Assembly: GCA_902492065.1 (NCBI GenBank)
Contig: CABUKE010000003.1
Coordinates: forward strand, 1-64,000
Direction of reading: 5' to 3'
Source: an uncultured Eubacteriales bacterium
GTDB taxonomy: Bacteria > Bacillota > Clostridia > UBA1381 > UMGS1253
DNA length: 64,000 nt
The notes under the pieces were generated by a model. It ran no database searches. It was not told the DNA's origin and saw only the letters and a program-made list of their open reading frames with translations. Made by a program: the position numbers and the translations under genes. Of this stretch, positions 34,819 to 43,067 are shown piece after piece (positions within the stretch are counted from its first letter, which is position 1; every line of letters begins with the position of its first letter).

Positions 34819-35622
34819 TTATCCCCCCTGTACAATCACTTTTTTGACCGCCTGTTTCATCCATACCTTTCCAATCAGCACGAGCGCCGCCGCCCAGAAG
34901 AGCTGGAGCGCCACGCTCCAGACAAGCTCCTCCCCGCTGATATTACCGCTGTACACGCGAAGTGGGATGTTTTGCATAGCTGCAAACGGCGTTAGCTCAA
35001 ATACCGTGCGGATACCATTCGGCAAAAACGGCAGAGGAATCAGCGCGCCGGTAAAGATGTCCGCCAGCGAAATTGCAACCACCCGAATACCGAGCGGATT
35101 TAGCGTGTAAAAAGTCGCAGTATAAATAAGCATGCCAAACGCAATCACCACAACAAACCCCAGCGCCATCGTAAGGCAAAACATAAGAAACGTCACCGCG
35201 TCCGGCGGCAGGGAAATCCCATACGGCTGCGGAAGAAAAAAAGCTACAATTAAAACCGGAACACAGCGCAGCACCGCCTTTGAGAGCCGTATCGCCACGT
35301 TTTTTACGAACCACATATTGTACAAATCCATCGGCCGCGCCAGCTCGTAGGCTACGCTTCCGCTCGTGATGGCGTCAAAGATGGAGCCGTCGAAAAACCA
35401 TGTCATAAACAGGGCCAAAAACGCCTGCTGGAGCCAAATGTAGGACGAAAACTGGGAAAATTCCATCGGAAAAGCCGACGGATCCGCACGGTAAAATGCA
35501 GAAAAGGCCAACAATTCCAAAAAGCCCCATGCAAACTGCGTTGCAACGCCGGCGAGGGCCGCCGCGCGGTATTGCAATCCGTTGATAAAGCGAATCCTAA
35601 AAAAACTTATATATTTTTTCAT
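34819..35622 (-). CDS. ABC-2 type permease (PF06182-like), first subunit
   Basis: 267 residues with six hydrophobic helices, beginning MKKYISFFRIRFINGLQYRAAALAG. A family-typical segment SGSVAYELARPMDLYNMWF lies after helix 2 and TALIPLPFLPNG-like DIFTGALIPLPFLPNGIR near the fifth helix. Its ATG overlaps the ATPase stop by 4 nt (ATGA), a sign of translational coupling. Confidence 0.88.
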   Translation of the reverse strand: MKKYISFFRIRFINGLQYRAAALAGVATQFAWGFLELLAFSAFYRADPSAFPMEFSQFSSYIWLQQAFLALFMTWFFDGSIFDAITSGSVAYELARPMDLYNMWFVKNVAIRLSKAVLRCVPVLIVAFFLPQPYGISLPPDAVTFLMFCLTMALGFVVVIAFGMLIYTATFYTLNPLGIRVVAISLADIFTGALIPLPFLPNGIRTVFELTPFAAMQNIPLRVYSGNISGEELVWSVALQLFWAAALVLIGKVWMKQAVKKVIVQGG

Positions 35623-36593
35623 ATCGCAAACTCCTTATACAAAGACACGACCATCTCCTCCGCCGTCGCACCCGATACGGAGAGGTCTGTCACCTCCATC
35701 CCCTGTGACAGATGCGCAATCGCGTCAGAGACGGATATCACATCCGTATCAACAATTATGGTCGCGCGTCCGCCGATGTCCTCCGTTACGGTAATCCCGG
35801 CGCAGCCTGCGTTCCACGCACCGTTGTACGATACGAACAGCGTCTTCTGTTTGTTGTTGCGCTGTTTCAGCTCAGAAAGCGGGCCGTCGAGCAGAATCCT
35901 CCCCTTCCCAATCAGCAAAATCCGCTCGGTCAGTGCCTCAATGTCCGCCATGTCGTGCGTTGTGAGAATGACCGTTGTGCCGCGCTGTTTGTTGACCTGC
36001 TTAATAAACTCACGCACCGCAATCTTCGACACCGCGTCAAGGCCAATCGTCGGTTCGTCCAAAAACAGCACCTTCGGGTCGTGCAGGAGCGAGGCCGTAA
36101 TCTCACAGCGCATCCGCTGGCCGAGACTGAGCTGGCGCGCCGGCGTTCGGATGATCTCCCCAATGTCGAGCATAGTAACCAGTTCGTCGAGGTTGCGCCT
36201 GTATACCGTTTCCTCGACCTTGTAAATATCGCGGAGCAGCTCGAACGAGTCAATGACCGGCACATCCCACCAAAGCTGCGACCGCTGGCCGAACACAACG
36301 CCGACCTGTCGCACATGCTCGACCCGGTTCTTCCACGGCGTCAGCCCATTAATGCGGCACGTACCGCTGTCCGGCGTGAGGATACCGCTCATAACCTTAA
36401 TCGTGCTGCTCTTCCCCGCCCCGTTCGGCCCGATATAGCCGACCATCTCGCCTTCGCCGATTGTGAACGATACATTATCGAGCGCGTGCAGATAGGTGTA
36501 CTCCTTGTGGAACAGCGCCTTAACCGCCTGCGAAAACCCTGCATTGCGCTTCGCCGTTTTAAAGGTCTTGTTGATGTTTCTCAGTTCAATCAT
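35619..36593 (-). CDS. ABC transporter ATP-binding protein of an ABC-2 exporter
   Basis: 324 residues. Walker A GPNGAGKSS, Q-loop region GVVFGQRSQLWWDVPVIDSFELL, signature LSLGQRMRCEIT, Walker B VLFLDEPTIGLD and switch His in TTHDMAD. The LGQRMR signature and the QRSQLWWD segment are typical of the NatA-like subfamily that pairs with two DUF990-type permeases. Start at ATG 36593 with AAAGGAGGG upstream; the frame stays open to 36857 but that part looks like structured leader, not protein. First gene of a four-gene unit including the GNAT gene. Confidence 0.92.
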   Translation of the reverse strand: MIELRNINKTFKTAKRNAGFSQAVKALFHKEYTYLHALDNVSFTIGEGEMVGYIGPNGAGKSSTIKVMSGILTPDSGTCRINGLTPWKNRVEHVRQVGVVFGQRSQLWWDVPVIDSFELLRDIYKVEETVYRRNLDELVTMLDIGEIIRTPARQLSLGQRMRCEITASLLHDPKVLFLDEPTIGLDAVSKIAVREFIKQVNKQRGTTVILTTHDMADIEALTERILLIGKGRILLDGPLSELKQRNNKQKTLFVSYNGAWNAGCAGITVTEDIGGRATIIVDTDVISVSDAIAHLSQGMEVTDLSVSGATAEEMVVSLYKEFAI

Positions 36594-36627
36594 CCATATC
36601 CCTCCTTTATTTACACTCATGCTTCCA

Positions 36628-36696
36628 CCGTGCCTGTTATCCGCGCACGGCAAATACCCGCTTTTCACGAAAGGGATACCCCTGCGCGCCAAGCGG
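36628..36696 (-). promoter_or_regulatory. Candidate structured leader of the ABC-2 exporter operon
   Basis: Upstream of the ribosome site, the minus-strand transcript can form two consecutive hairpins: CCGCTT/AAGCGG (36691-36696 with 36658-36663) and CCGTGC/GCACGG (36645-36650 with 36628-36633). No T-run follows, so this is not a terminator. I could not match it to a known riboswitch. The surrounding 36594-36884 gap otherwise holds only the rubrerythrin upstream region. Confidence 0.35.
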
Positions 36697-36884
36697 TTTT
36701 CGGTTTCTTTTTTATGTACATAAAAAGTAAATATAGCATAACATAAAAACTCCGGCATGTATACGCTTTCTGAAATTTGTAACAGAAATGAAAACCAACC
36801 GTTTTTGATTCCAGATTGGTATATTTCTTCCAGCTTTGCGGATACTACCAAATGCAAACCAAATTATAAAACGGAGGGATTTCC

Positions 36885-37481
36885 ATGGCGGTTGATTTTA
36901 AAACCAGCGAAACAGCAAAAAACCTGATGCGCGCTTTTGCGGGCGAAAGCCAAGCGCGTAACCGGTACACCTTCGCCGCATCACAGGCGAAAAAGCAGAA
37001 GCTGCATGTCATTGAGGCCATTTTCACCTTTACGGCAAACCAAGAAAAAGAACATGCTGAGATTTTCTTTAACCATTTGCAGGAGCTGCTTGGGCAGACG
37101 ATTCAGATCGACGGCACCTACCCGGTAGAACCATACGACGAGGTGCCAAAGCTTCTGCGCAGCGCGCAGCACAACGAATACGAAGAACATGACCCGGTCT
37201 ATAAAACATTCGGCAACATCGCCCAGCAGGAGGGCTTCCCCAAAATTGCAAATTCATTTCACATGATTGCCGAAATCGAAAAGACGCACGGCGACCGCTT
37301 CCGTACCTTTGCCGACATGCTTGAGCAGAACAAGCTCTTTATCTCCGATGTGGAAACGGGCTGGATGTGCCTCAACTGCGGCTATGTCCATACCGGCACA
37401 AAAGCGCCGAACCTCTGCCCGGTCTGCAACCATGAACAGGGCTATTTCATTAAACTTGAACTGGCGCCGTTCCAGTGCTGA
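36885..37481 (+). CDS. rbr: Rubrerythrin
   Basis: 198-residue cytoplasmic non-haem di-iron peroxidase of anaerobes that reduces hydrogen peroxide. The ferritin-like four-helix domain carries ESQARNRY (Glu near 20), ANQEKEHAEIF (Glu/His near 52-56), an IAQQEGF helix and EIEKTHGDRF. A C-terminal rubredoxin domain has CLNCGYVHTG and CPVCNHEQGYF (Cys4 iron site). All expected ligands are present. Followed after 19 nt by superoxide reductase, forming a superoxide/peroxide detoxification unit. Confidence 0.95.
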   Translation: MAVDFKTSETAKNLMRAFAGESQARNRYTFAASQAKKQKLHVIEAIFTFTANQEKEHAEIFFNHLQELLGQTIQIDGTYPVEPYDEVPKLLRSAQHNEYEEHDPVYKTFGNIAQQEGFPKIANSFHMIAEIEKTHGDRFRTFADMLEQNKLFISDVETGWMCLNCGYVHTGTKAPNLCPVCNHEQGYFIKLELAPFQC

Positions 37482-37500
37482 GAAAGGAGAGTAATGTAAT

Positions 37501-37902
37501 ATGTTTGGAAAAGAAGAACCCGTTTTCTTTGCGAGCAATCACTGTGACCATATCATCGAGGTGATTCGCGGCGGAAAAAAGGCGGAGCACGTCACCTGCT
37601 GCGGCGAGGAGCTATCCAAGCTGCTGGTGAAGGACACGGAAGAACTTGCAGAAAAGCACCTGCCAGTGATACAGCAGGAAAAAAACAAAGTCACCGTCGC
37701 AGTCGGGAGTATCTATCATCCCATGGAGGAAAAGCATAGCATTGGATTTGTATACCTGAAGACAAAAAAGGGCTGCCAGCGCGTCGATTTGTCGCATACA
37801 GATAAGCCAGTCGTTGAGTTTTATCTTGCCGAGGACGATAAGCCAATCGCCGCATACGCATTTTGCAATTTGCATGGCTTCTGGAAAACGGACGTAAAAT
37901 AA
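37501..37902 (+). CDS. Desulfoferrodoxin-family superoxide reductase with incomplete centre I
   Basis: 133 residues. The catalytic centre II ligands are all present: His53 (EKHLPVI), His73 (YHPM), His79, Cys122 and His125 (CNLHG). The N-terminal desulforedoxin-like part keeps Cys15 and the Cys33-Cys34 pair but has Ser at position 12, where a 2Fe-type desulfoferrodoxin has the first Cys. The FeS4 centre I is therefore probably lost, giving a functional 1Fe-like (neelaredoxin-like) enzyme. It reduces superoxide to hydrogen peroxide, which the upstream rubrerythrin could remove. Confidence 0.9.
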   Translation: MFGKEEPVFFASNHCDHIIEVIRGGKKAEHVTCCGEELSKLLVKDTEELAEKHLPVIQQEKNKVTVAVGSIYHPMEEKHSIGFVYLKTKKGCQRVDLSHTDKPVVEFYLAEDDKPIAAYAFCNLHGFWKTDVK

Positions 37903-37905
37903 ACA

Positions 37906-37928
37906 AAAACCGCCGCAGGGCGGTTTTT
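37906..37928 (+). terminator. Intrinsic terminator of the rubrerythrin operon
   Basis: AAAACCGCC / GGCGGTTTT with loop GCAG and a T-run, 4 nt after the superoxide reductase stop. Confidence 0.9.
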
Positions 37929-38027
37929 TTCTTTCCTTTTTTCGATTTCTGGGATAGATTTTCATTTACTGGGGAATATAAAAACAGCAAAAATCAAACC
38001 TGAAATATGGGAAGGAAGGATTGTTTC

Positions 38028-39047
38028 ATGGCACAAAAACGGCTCGGCAAGGCCACCGTCGCCCTTCAAAACCCACCGTCCATCCTCGCGTCTGCGTCGG
38101 TGGCGGGTAAAAAGGAAGGCGAAGGCCCGCTTGCCCGGTATTACGATGAGATATTGACCGATGATTTATATGAAGAAAAAACGTGGGAAAAGGCAGAGAG
38201 CAAGCTCCAAAAATCCGCAATACAGCGCGCCATTGCAAAGGCGAATATCCCGACGAGCGCAGTCGACTATGTGTTCGCAGGCGACCTGCTCAACCAGTGC
38301 GCCGGCTCTCACTATGCGCTCAAAGACACGCAGATTCCGTTTTTCGGACTGTATGGTGCATGTTCGACCATGGCAGAGAGCAGCGCGCTCGCAGCTATGG
38401 CAATCGACGGCGGCTATGCCGACAAGTGTGTTGCCATCACGTCGAGCCACTTCTGCTCGAGTGAAAAGCAGTACCGTTTCCCGCTCGAATACGGCGGCCA
38501 GCGCCCGCCCACGGCGCAGTGGACTGTGACCGGAAGCGGCGCACTCGTACTCGGTGCAAAGGAAAATGGCCCCTATATCACCCATGTCACCACGGGCAAA
38601 ATTGTCGACATGGGCATCAGCGACGCAAACAACATGGGCGCGGCTATGGCTCCGGCGGCCGTCGATACGATTACGACACACTTTGAGGACACAGGCTTTG
38701 ACCCGTCGTACTACGATTTGATTGTCACGGGCGACCTCGCTACAGTCGGGGCGGACATTGCGTGCGATTTGATTTGCGCGTCGGGCTTTGACGTGAAGAA
38801 AAACTACGACGACTGCGGCAAGATGGTCTTTGACATCAAAGAGCAAGACGTTCACTCCGGCGGAAGCGGATGCGGGTGCAGCGGTATCGTTTTCTGCGGT
38901 TATATTTTAGACCAAATCAACCAGGGCAAGCTGAACCGCGTGCTATTTGTCGGCACGGGCGCACTCATGAGCCCGCTCAATCTGTTACAGGGCGAGAGCA
39001 TTCCCTGCATCGCCCATGCAATCTCGGTGCAAAGGAGTTTGAACTGA
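38028..39047 (+). CDS. spoVAD: Stage V sporulation protein AD
   Basis: 339-residue thiolase-fold protein that binds dipicolinic acid (DPA) and is needed for its uptake into the developing spore. Family motifs include FAGDLLNQCAGSHYAL, FGLYGACSTMAESSALAAM, SSHFCSSEKQYRFPLEYGGQRPP, WTVTGSGA and the Gly/Cys-rich HSGGSGCGCSG near the C-terminus. Start at ATG 38028 (GGAAGGA upstream) rather than an in-frame start at 38007. Followed by spoVAE after 1 nt. spoVAC, normally the gene before it, is absent: the upstream gene is superoxide reductase. Confidence 0.95.
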   Translation: MAQKRLGKATVALQNPPSILASASVAGKKEGEGPLARYYDEILTDDLYEEKTWEKAESKLQKSAIQRAIAKANIPTSAVDYVFAGDLLNQCAGSHYALKDTQIPFFGLYGACSTMAESSALAAMAIDGGYADKCVAITSSHFCSSEKQYRFPLEYGGQRPPTAQWTVTGSGALVLGAKENGPYITHVTTGKIVDMGISDANNMGAAMAPAAVDTITTHFEDTGFDPSYYDLIVTGDLATVGADIACDLICASGFDVKKNYDDCGKMVFDIKEQDVHSGGSGCGCSGIVFCGYILDQINQGKLNRVLFVGTGALMSPLNLLQGESIPCIAHAISVQRSLN

Positions 39048-39048
39048 T

Positions 39049-39408
39049 ATGTGGATGATGTATTTAAAAGTGTTTCTCGTCGGTGGCGCACTCTGCGCCA
39101 TTGCCCAGATATTAATTGACAAAACAAAGCTTACGCCGGCGCGTATCCTCGTACTTTACGTCTGCACCGGCACAGTATTGACAGTGCTTGGATTATACGA
39201 ACCGCTCGTCAACTTCGCCGGCGCGGGTGCGACCGTGCCGATTATGGGCTTCGGCTACACGCTTGGCAAGGGCGTTATCAAGGGCATCACAGAATCCGGT
39301 CTGCTCGGCGTGTTCACCGGCGGCGTCACGGCGGCTGCGGCGGGCATTGCTGCGTCGGTCGTGTTCGGCTATTTGATTGCGCTGATATTCAGCCCGAAAG
39401 CAAAATAA
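39049..39408 (+). CDS. spoVAE: Stage V sporulation protein AE (SpoVAEb type)
   Basis: 119-residue membrane protein of the SpoVAC/SpoVAEb family with four hydrophobic helices, part of the DPA channel. VGGALCAIAQILIDKTKLTPARILVLYV, YEPLVNFAGAGATVP and GFGYTLGKGVI are diagnostic. The DKTKLTPARILV segment marks it as AE-type rather than AC-type. Starts 1 nt after spoVAD. Confidence 0.93.
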   Translation: MWMMYLKVFLVGGALCAIAQILIDKTKLTPARILVLYVCTGTVLTVLGLYEPLVNFAGAGATVPIMGFGYTLGKGVIKGITESGLLGVFTGGVTAAAAGIAASVVFGYLIALIFSPKAK

Positions 39409-39435
39409 AAGACGCGGCGAGGGCCGCGTCTTTTT
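39407..39435 (+). terminator. Intrinsic terminator of spoVAD-spoVAE
   Basis: AAAAGACGCGGC / GCCGCGTCTTTTT with loop GAGG, overlapping the spoVAE stop. The opposing mrp gene ends at 39449, so it may serve both strands. Confidence 0.9.
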
Positions 39436-39448
39436 CAATCTCATATAT

Positions 39449-40264
39449 TTATTTCATCTCTTCGAGCAGTTTTGCCGCCGTATCCATCCAGTCGCCCTCA
39501 AACAGTTCAATCATGCCCGCGTCACAGGCCGCTGTCAGCTTCGGGTCGATTGGCAGCTTCGCCAATACCTGCAAGCTGTGCTCGCCCGCAATCTCGTCGA
39601 TATGGCTTTCGCCAAAGATGGAATATTTTTTACCATTATCCGGACATAAGAAGTAGGACATGTTCTCGACCAGACCGAGAATCGGAATGTTCATCATTTC
39701 CGCCATACGTACCGCTTTTGTCACAATCATGGATACCAACTCCTGCGGAGAGGTTACCACAATAATTCCATCCATAGGAATCGACTGGAACACCGTCAGC
39801 GGTACATCCCCGGTTCCGGGCGGCATGTCGATAAACATATAATCCACATCGCCCCAGATTACGTCCGTCCAGAACTGCTTTACCACGCCGCCAATGACCG
39901 GCCCGCGCCAGATAACCGGGTCGGTATCCTTCTCAAGAAGCAGGTTCAGCGACATAATATCAATCCCGGTCTTGCTCCGTACGGGGAGGATGCCGTTTTC
40001 ATCCGACATGGCGCGTCCTTTGATTCCAAAACTCTTAGGAATGGACGGACCCGTGATATCCGCATCCAGAACTGCCGTCCGGTAGCCGCGCCGCTGCATG
40101 GATACTGCAAGCAGCGACGTAACGAGGGATTTCCCGACGCCGCCTTTACCGCTGACAACGCCGATTACCTTTTTAATCTGGCTCATTTCATGAGGTTTTT
40201 CTATAAAGCTCCTGCTTTCGCAGTTTTCTGTGCAGCTCTCGCACTGATGATTACATTCGCTCAT
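39449..40264 (-). CDS. mrp: Mrp/NBP35 family Fe-S cluster carrier ATPase
   Basis: 271-residue cytoplasmic P-loop NTPase that carries or inserts Fe-S clusters. Deviant Walker A GKGGVGKS (~39-46), AVLDADITGPSIP, DYMFIDMPPGTGD and LVENMSYF are all present. The N-terminus adds a short Cys-rich segment (CNHQCESCTENC). The bridging cluster motif usually written CPxC appears as CPDNGKKYSIFG, so its second Cys is missing; other family members also vary here. Its ATG overlaps the DUF134 gene stop by 4 nt, coupling the two. Confidence 0.92.
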   Translation of the reverse strand: MSECNHQCESCTENCESRSFIEKPHEMSQIKKVIGVVSGKGGVGKSLVTSLLAVSMQRRGYRTAVLDADITGPSIPKSFGIKGRAMSDENGILPVRSKTGIDIMSLNLLLEKDTDPVIWRGPVIGGVVKQFWTDVIWGDVDYMFIDMPPGTGDVPLTVFQSIPMDGIIVVTSPQELVSMIVTKAVRMAEMMNIPILGLVENMSYFLCPDNGKKYSIFGESHIDEIAGEHSLQVLAKLPIDPKLTAACDAGMIELFEGDWMDTAAKLLEEMK

Positions 40265-40662
40265 ACTTCTCTCTCCTTTGCCGTATTTTCGGCTGTTTTC
40301 TTATTTTGTCCGCAAGCTGTGCCGCACCGCACGCACGCTTCCACTTCGGCCCCATGCGGCGTACAGCCGCCGCACACCCGGTAGTCGCCGCCGCAGATTT
40401 GCAGCCGCTTCCCATTTACGATGCTGTCGGCAAGCTTCCTGCGTGCAGAGTCGTAAATCTTCTGCACCGTCGTGCGCGCGACCTGCATCTGGCTGGCGCA
40501 GTCCTGCTGGGTATAACCCTTCAGGTCAATCAGCCGCACGGTTTCGTACTCGTCCACCGTCATCATGACTGTTTCTAACCCATCTGGCTGGACAGACTCC
40601 GGACAGAAGCACGCCATCGCCGGCAAACCGCACACCTTTCTGCATTTAATCGGTCTTGGCAC
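40261..40662 (-). CDS. DUF134 (UPF0251) family HTH protein
   Basis: 133 residues: PRPIKCRKVCGLP at the N-terminus, a sigma-70 region-4-like helix-turn-helix (VDEYETVRLIDLKGYTQQDCASQMQVARTTVQKIYDSARRKLAD, shown here as contiguous segment ~35-78) and a Cys-rich tail (CGGDYRVCGGC, CVRCGTACG). I choose the GTG at 40662 because AAAGGGAGGGG lies just upstream and the family normally begins M-P-R-P. Often found beside mrp/nitrogenase-cofactor-like genes; likely a redox or metal-responsive DNA-binding protein. Function not proven. Confidence 0.85.
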   Translation of the reverse strand: MPRPIKCRKVCGLPAMACFCPESVQPDGLETVMMTVDEYETVRLIDLKGYTQQDCASQMQVARTTVQKIYDSARRKLADSIVNGKRLQICGGDYRVCGGCTPHGAEVEACVRCGTACGQNKKTAENTAKEREV

Positions 40663-40694
40663 GGCTCTCCCCTCCCTTTCCGCCATTATTTTTT

Positions 40695-40723
40695 ATTATA
40701 CGCCCATTAATGACATATGTCAA
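40695..40723 (-). promoter_or_regulatory. Consensus sigma-A promoter with palindrome over the -35 box
   Basis: Minus-strand TTGACA (40723-40718), 17-nt spacer, TATAAT (40700-40695): a perfect consensus promoter for DUF134-mrp. The perfect 12-bp palindrome TGACATATGTCA (40711-40722) overlaps the -35 box and is a candidate repressor site, possibly for DUF134 itself. Confidence 0.8.
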
Positions 40724-40792
40724 TAATATATTAAATATTTCTTGCATAAACCGACATGGTATGATACAGTAAAGACCAAAAGGAGGAACAAT

Positions 40793-41386
40793 ATGGACAT
40801 ACAAGATGTAAGGGATAAATGGAAGCGGAACAACAAGCTTTTGTTCACGCGGGAAAGCGCCTGTCTGCAAGAGCTGCTTAGCCTGATTCGCCTACAGAGC
40901 CACAAGACGCTGGCACTCTGGGCGCTTACCTGTGTACAGCAGCCAATTGATAGATTAAAAGAACGCTATCCTACCGATACGCGTCCGGAGACAGCACGCC
41001 TCCTCTCTATGCAATGGGCCGCAGGTCAAATCAAAATGCCGGCCGCGAAACAGGCCATCCTGCAAGTACATGCCATGGCAAAAGAGCTGGACAATCCGCC
41101 TGACATTGCCCTGTGTCACGCCGTTGGACAAGCCTGCTCTGCGGTACATGTGGAAACACACGCAATCGGGCTGCCCATTTATGAGCTGACCGCCCTCGTC
41201 CAAGAATATGGGCTCGAAGCATGTGAAGCCGCTCTGGTTAGAAGAATTGCGCAGTATATTTCCTGTCTGCATACATGTGCAGAGGAAGCAAATTCCCCCA
41301 CCCTGCAATGGGCCGCGTTTTTAAAGGATGATACACGCCCAAATAAGGAACAGCTCCTGTGGGAAAAATCGCACAAAATAAAGTAA
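40793..41386 (+). CDS. Imm5-like putative immunity family protein
   Basis: 197 mostly helical residues. The block KTLALWALTCVQQPIDRL, ERYPTDTRPETARLL, WAAGQIKMPAAKQAI and HAVGQACSAVHVETHAIG matches a family annotated as putative immunity protein (Imm5-like). ATG 40793 follows AGGAGGAACA. No toxin, secretion substrate or other immunity gene is nearby, so a role in contact-dependent competition is not supported by context. It stands alone, divergent from DUF134-mrp and followed by a terminator. Confidence 0.7.
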   Translation: MDIQDVRDKWKRNNKLLFTRESACLQELLSLIRLQSHKTLALWALTCVQQPIDRLKERYPTDTRPETARLLSMQWAAGQIKMPAAKQAILQVHAMAKELDNPPDIALCHAVGQACSAVHVETHAIGLPIYELTALVQEYGLEACEAALVRRIAQYISCLHTCAEEANSPTLQWAAFLKDDTRPNKEQLLWEKSHKIK

Positions 41387-41412
41387 AAGCTCCTGCCCAA
41401 TGCAGGAGCTTT
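41385..41412 (+). terminator. Bidirectional terminator between convergent genes
   Basis: AAAGCTCCTGC / GCAGGAGCTTT with loop CCAAT, overlapping the stop of the Imm5-like gene and facing the ADP-ribosylglycohydrolase-like gene. Confidence 0.82.
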
Positions 41413-41430
41413 CCTAAATTTTAAACCAAA

Positions 41431-42972
41431 TTATCCAGCCGGATACAGCGAAGCCTTCACCACGCCGAAGGTATGCCGCCCGGAAATTGCAACGTCGATC
41501 AAAAGGTCAACTTTATTACTATAGAATTGTTCCACCAACACGTCAAACTCCAGCACAGCCTTGTACTGGTACGTATTTTGCAGCGGCATAGAGAAGTGTT
41601 TCCCCTGCAAAATCTGTACGCCGTCCGGCGTATAGATTGTAATATTCGCCCACTGCTGCTGCCCCGTCAGTCCGCTGTCGCGCAGAATCAGGCGAAGCTT
41701 GCGCGGCTCGTTCAGCTTGATATACGGCTCATCCATATAGTCTAAAACAGCGTAAAACGTCGTAAAGTCAAACCGCACACCATAGGGCGATTGTGCCAAA
41801 AGCTCCTCAATACTCAGTTCCTTCGGGTGGCCTAGGCCGTTGGTCAATGGATGATAGAGGTTCTTGCCTTGATAGAGAAGTTCTTCCCCTGTTTCAAGCA
41901 CAAACCCGCGGCCGTCGCAGAGGATATCACATGCTTTGTGTCCCAAAAAGCTCGGAATCAGACGAAGTACACGGTCAGACAATTCCTCAACATTCGTCGG
42001 AATCTCAAGCCCATTAAAGGGATGTACACACGCCGAGATTATCTTCCCGCCAATCGGGTCAATCCACTCTGTGGGAAGGCCGCTCTCCCCATAGATGATT
42101 CCAAAAATCGCGCCAAGCGTCGCCGCAGTACAATCGGTATCCTCTCCGCAGTTAACCGCCATGCAGAGGCTCTTGCCAAAGTCGTCCTCCCCATACAGCC
42201 AGCCAATTACCATAATACCGATATTACTTGGCGCGTCAAAGCCCGGCGTACCATACTCGTAGTCGTCTTTGATATCTCGGAGCAGTGTATGCTGAACGCC
42301 GAAGTTGCCTGGCGTTGCACGCAGAACCGCGTCGCGCGCGTCCGTAAACGGTTTGCCCGCCTCATAGGCGGCAATAGCCGTATCAACCGCCTTGCGCACG
42401 GCGCAGTCCGCCGGAATATAAGATAGCCCAATCTCAATCAGTTTCCACTTGTCGCTTTCCACAAACGCCGCTGCCTGGATCGCCGCGCAGAAAATCTCTG
42501 CATACATGCCCTCGCCCGCGTGGTCAACAATCGCGTCTTCGTATGCGTAGCGTGCCGCAAGCTCCGGGTGCCCTGCGCACAGGCATGCCCAGATTTCTGA
42601 CCGGATGTAGCAACCACAGCTATCCTTATAGGAGTTTTCTACATGTCCGGAAAGCGGCGGGAGCAAGCCGGCGCGCATGTTCGCCTTTCCGCTTCCATAT
42701 TCGACCCAGTCCGGTATAATGAACGTCAACCAGTAGTCGCCCAGAATGGAAGCGTTTACCCCACGGCCAAACTTTTCAACCGCATTGAGCCAAACAAGCT
42801 GCAAGTCGAGGTCGTCGTTCGGCGGCAGTCCTTTTTCCAAATCCTGCGTATAAAATTTCACATCGTTGATTTGCCGGTACCCCTCAAACGGCGCACCGAG
42901 TATTCCGCCTATGTTTTTCCCCTGCCAGCAGCCGCGGATTTTGTCTGCCAGTGTCTCAAATGAAAGCTGCAT
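41431..42972 (-). CDS. ADP-ribosylglycohydrolase family protein with C-terminal beta domain
   Basis: 513 residues. The N-terminal ~370 residues follow the all-helical DraG/ARH fold: DKIRGCWQGKNIGGILGAPFEG at the start, the first metal site LPPNDDLDLQLVW (family usually T-D-D), and the second EDTDCTAATLGAIFGIIYG (D-T-D metal ligands). The remaining ~140 residues are a separate beta-rich domain unlike DraG. The enzyme class cleaves N- or O-glycosidic bonds to ADP-ribose; with the AraC regulator next to it, an altered substrate such as a glycoside is plausible. ATG 42972 has AGGAGG upstream; an in-frame start at 43035 is less supported. Confidence 0.85.
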   Translation of the reverse strand: MQLSFETLADKIRGCWQGKNIGGILGAPFEGYRQINDVKFYTQDLEKGLPPNDDLDLQLVWLNAVEKFGRGVNASILGDYWLTFIIPDWVEYGSGKANMRAGLLPPLSGHVENSYKDSCGCYIRSEIWACLCAGHPELAARYAYEDAIVDHAGEGMYAEIFCAAIQAAAFVESDKWKLIEIGLSYIPADCAVRKAVDTAIAAYEAGKPFTDARDAVLRATPGNFGVQHTLLRDIKDDYEYGTPGFDAPSNIGIMVIGWLYGEDDFGKSLCMAVNCGEDTDCTAATLGAIFGIIYGESGLPTEWIDPIGGKIISACVHPFNGLEIPTNVEELSDRVLRLIPSFLGHKACDILCDGRGFVLETGEELLYQGKNLYHPLTNGLGHPKELSIEELLAQSPYGVRFDFTTFYAVLDYMDEPYIKLNEPRKLRLILRDSGLTGQQQWANITIYTPDGVQILQGKHFSMPLQNTYQYKAVLEFDVLVEQFYSNKVDLLIDVAISGRHTFGVVKASLYPAG

Positions 42973-43067
42973 AAAAAAACCTCCTGTATTTTTGATAGCA
43001 ACCATATTACTATCAGTATACAAGAGGTTATCCAAGATTACAGTAGGCGTTTTTGCCGCCAGTGTGG

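Noticed and set aside
35712..36746. A 344-residue plus-strand frame across an ABC ATPase gene
   Set aside because: Antisense shadow; the ATPase frame has all ABC motifs.
37929..38027. A forespore sigma-F or sigma-G promoter before spoVAD
   Set aside because: GGATA and GAATATAA pieces are present but the -10 box does not fit either consensus well enough to call.
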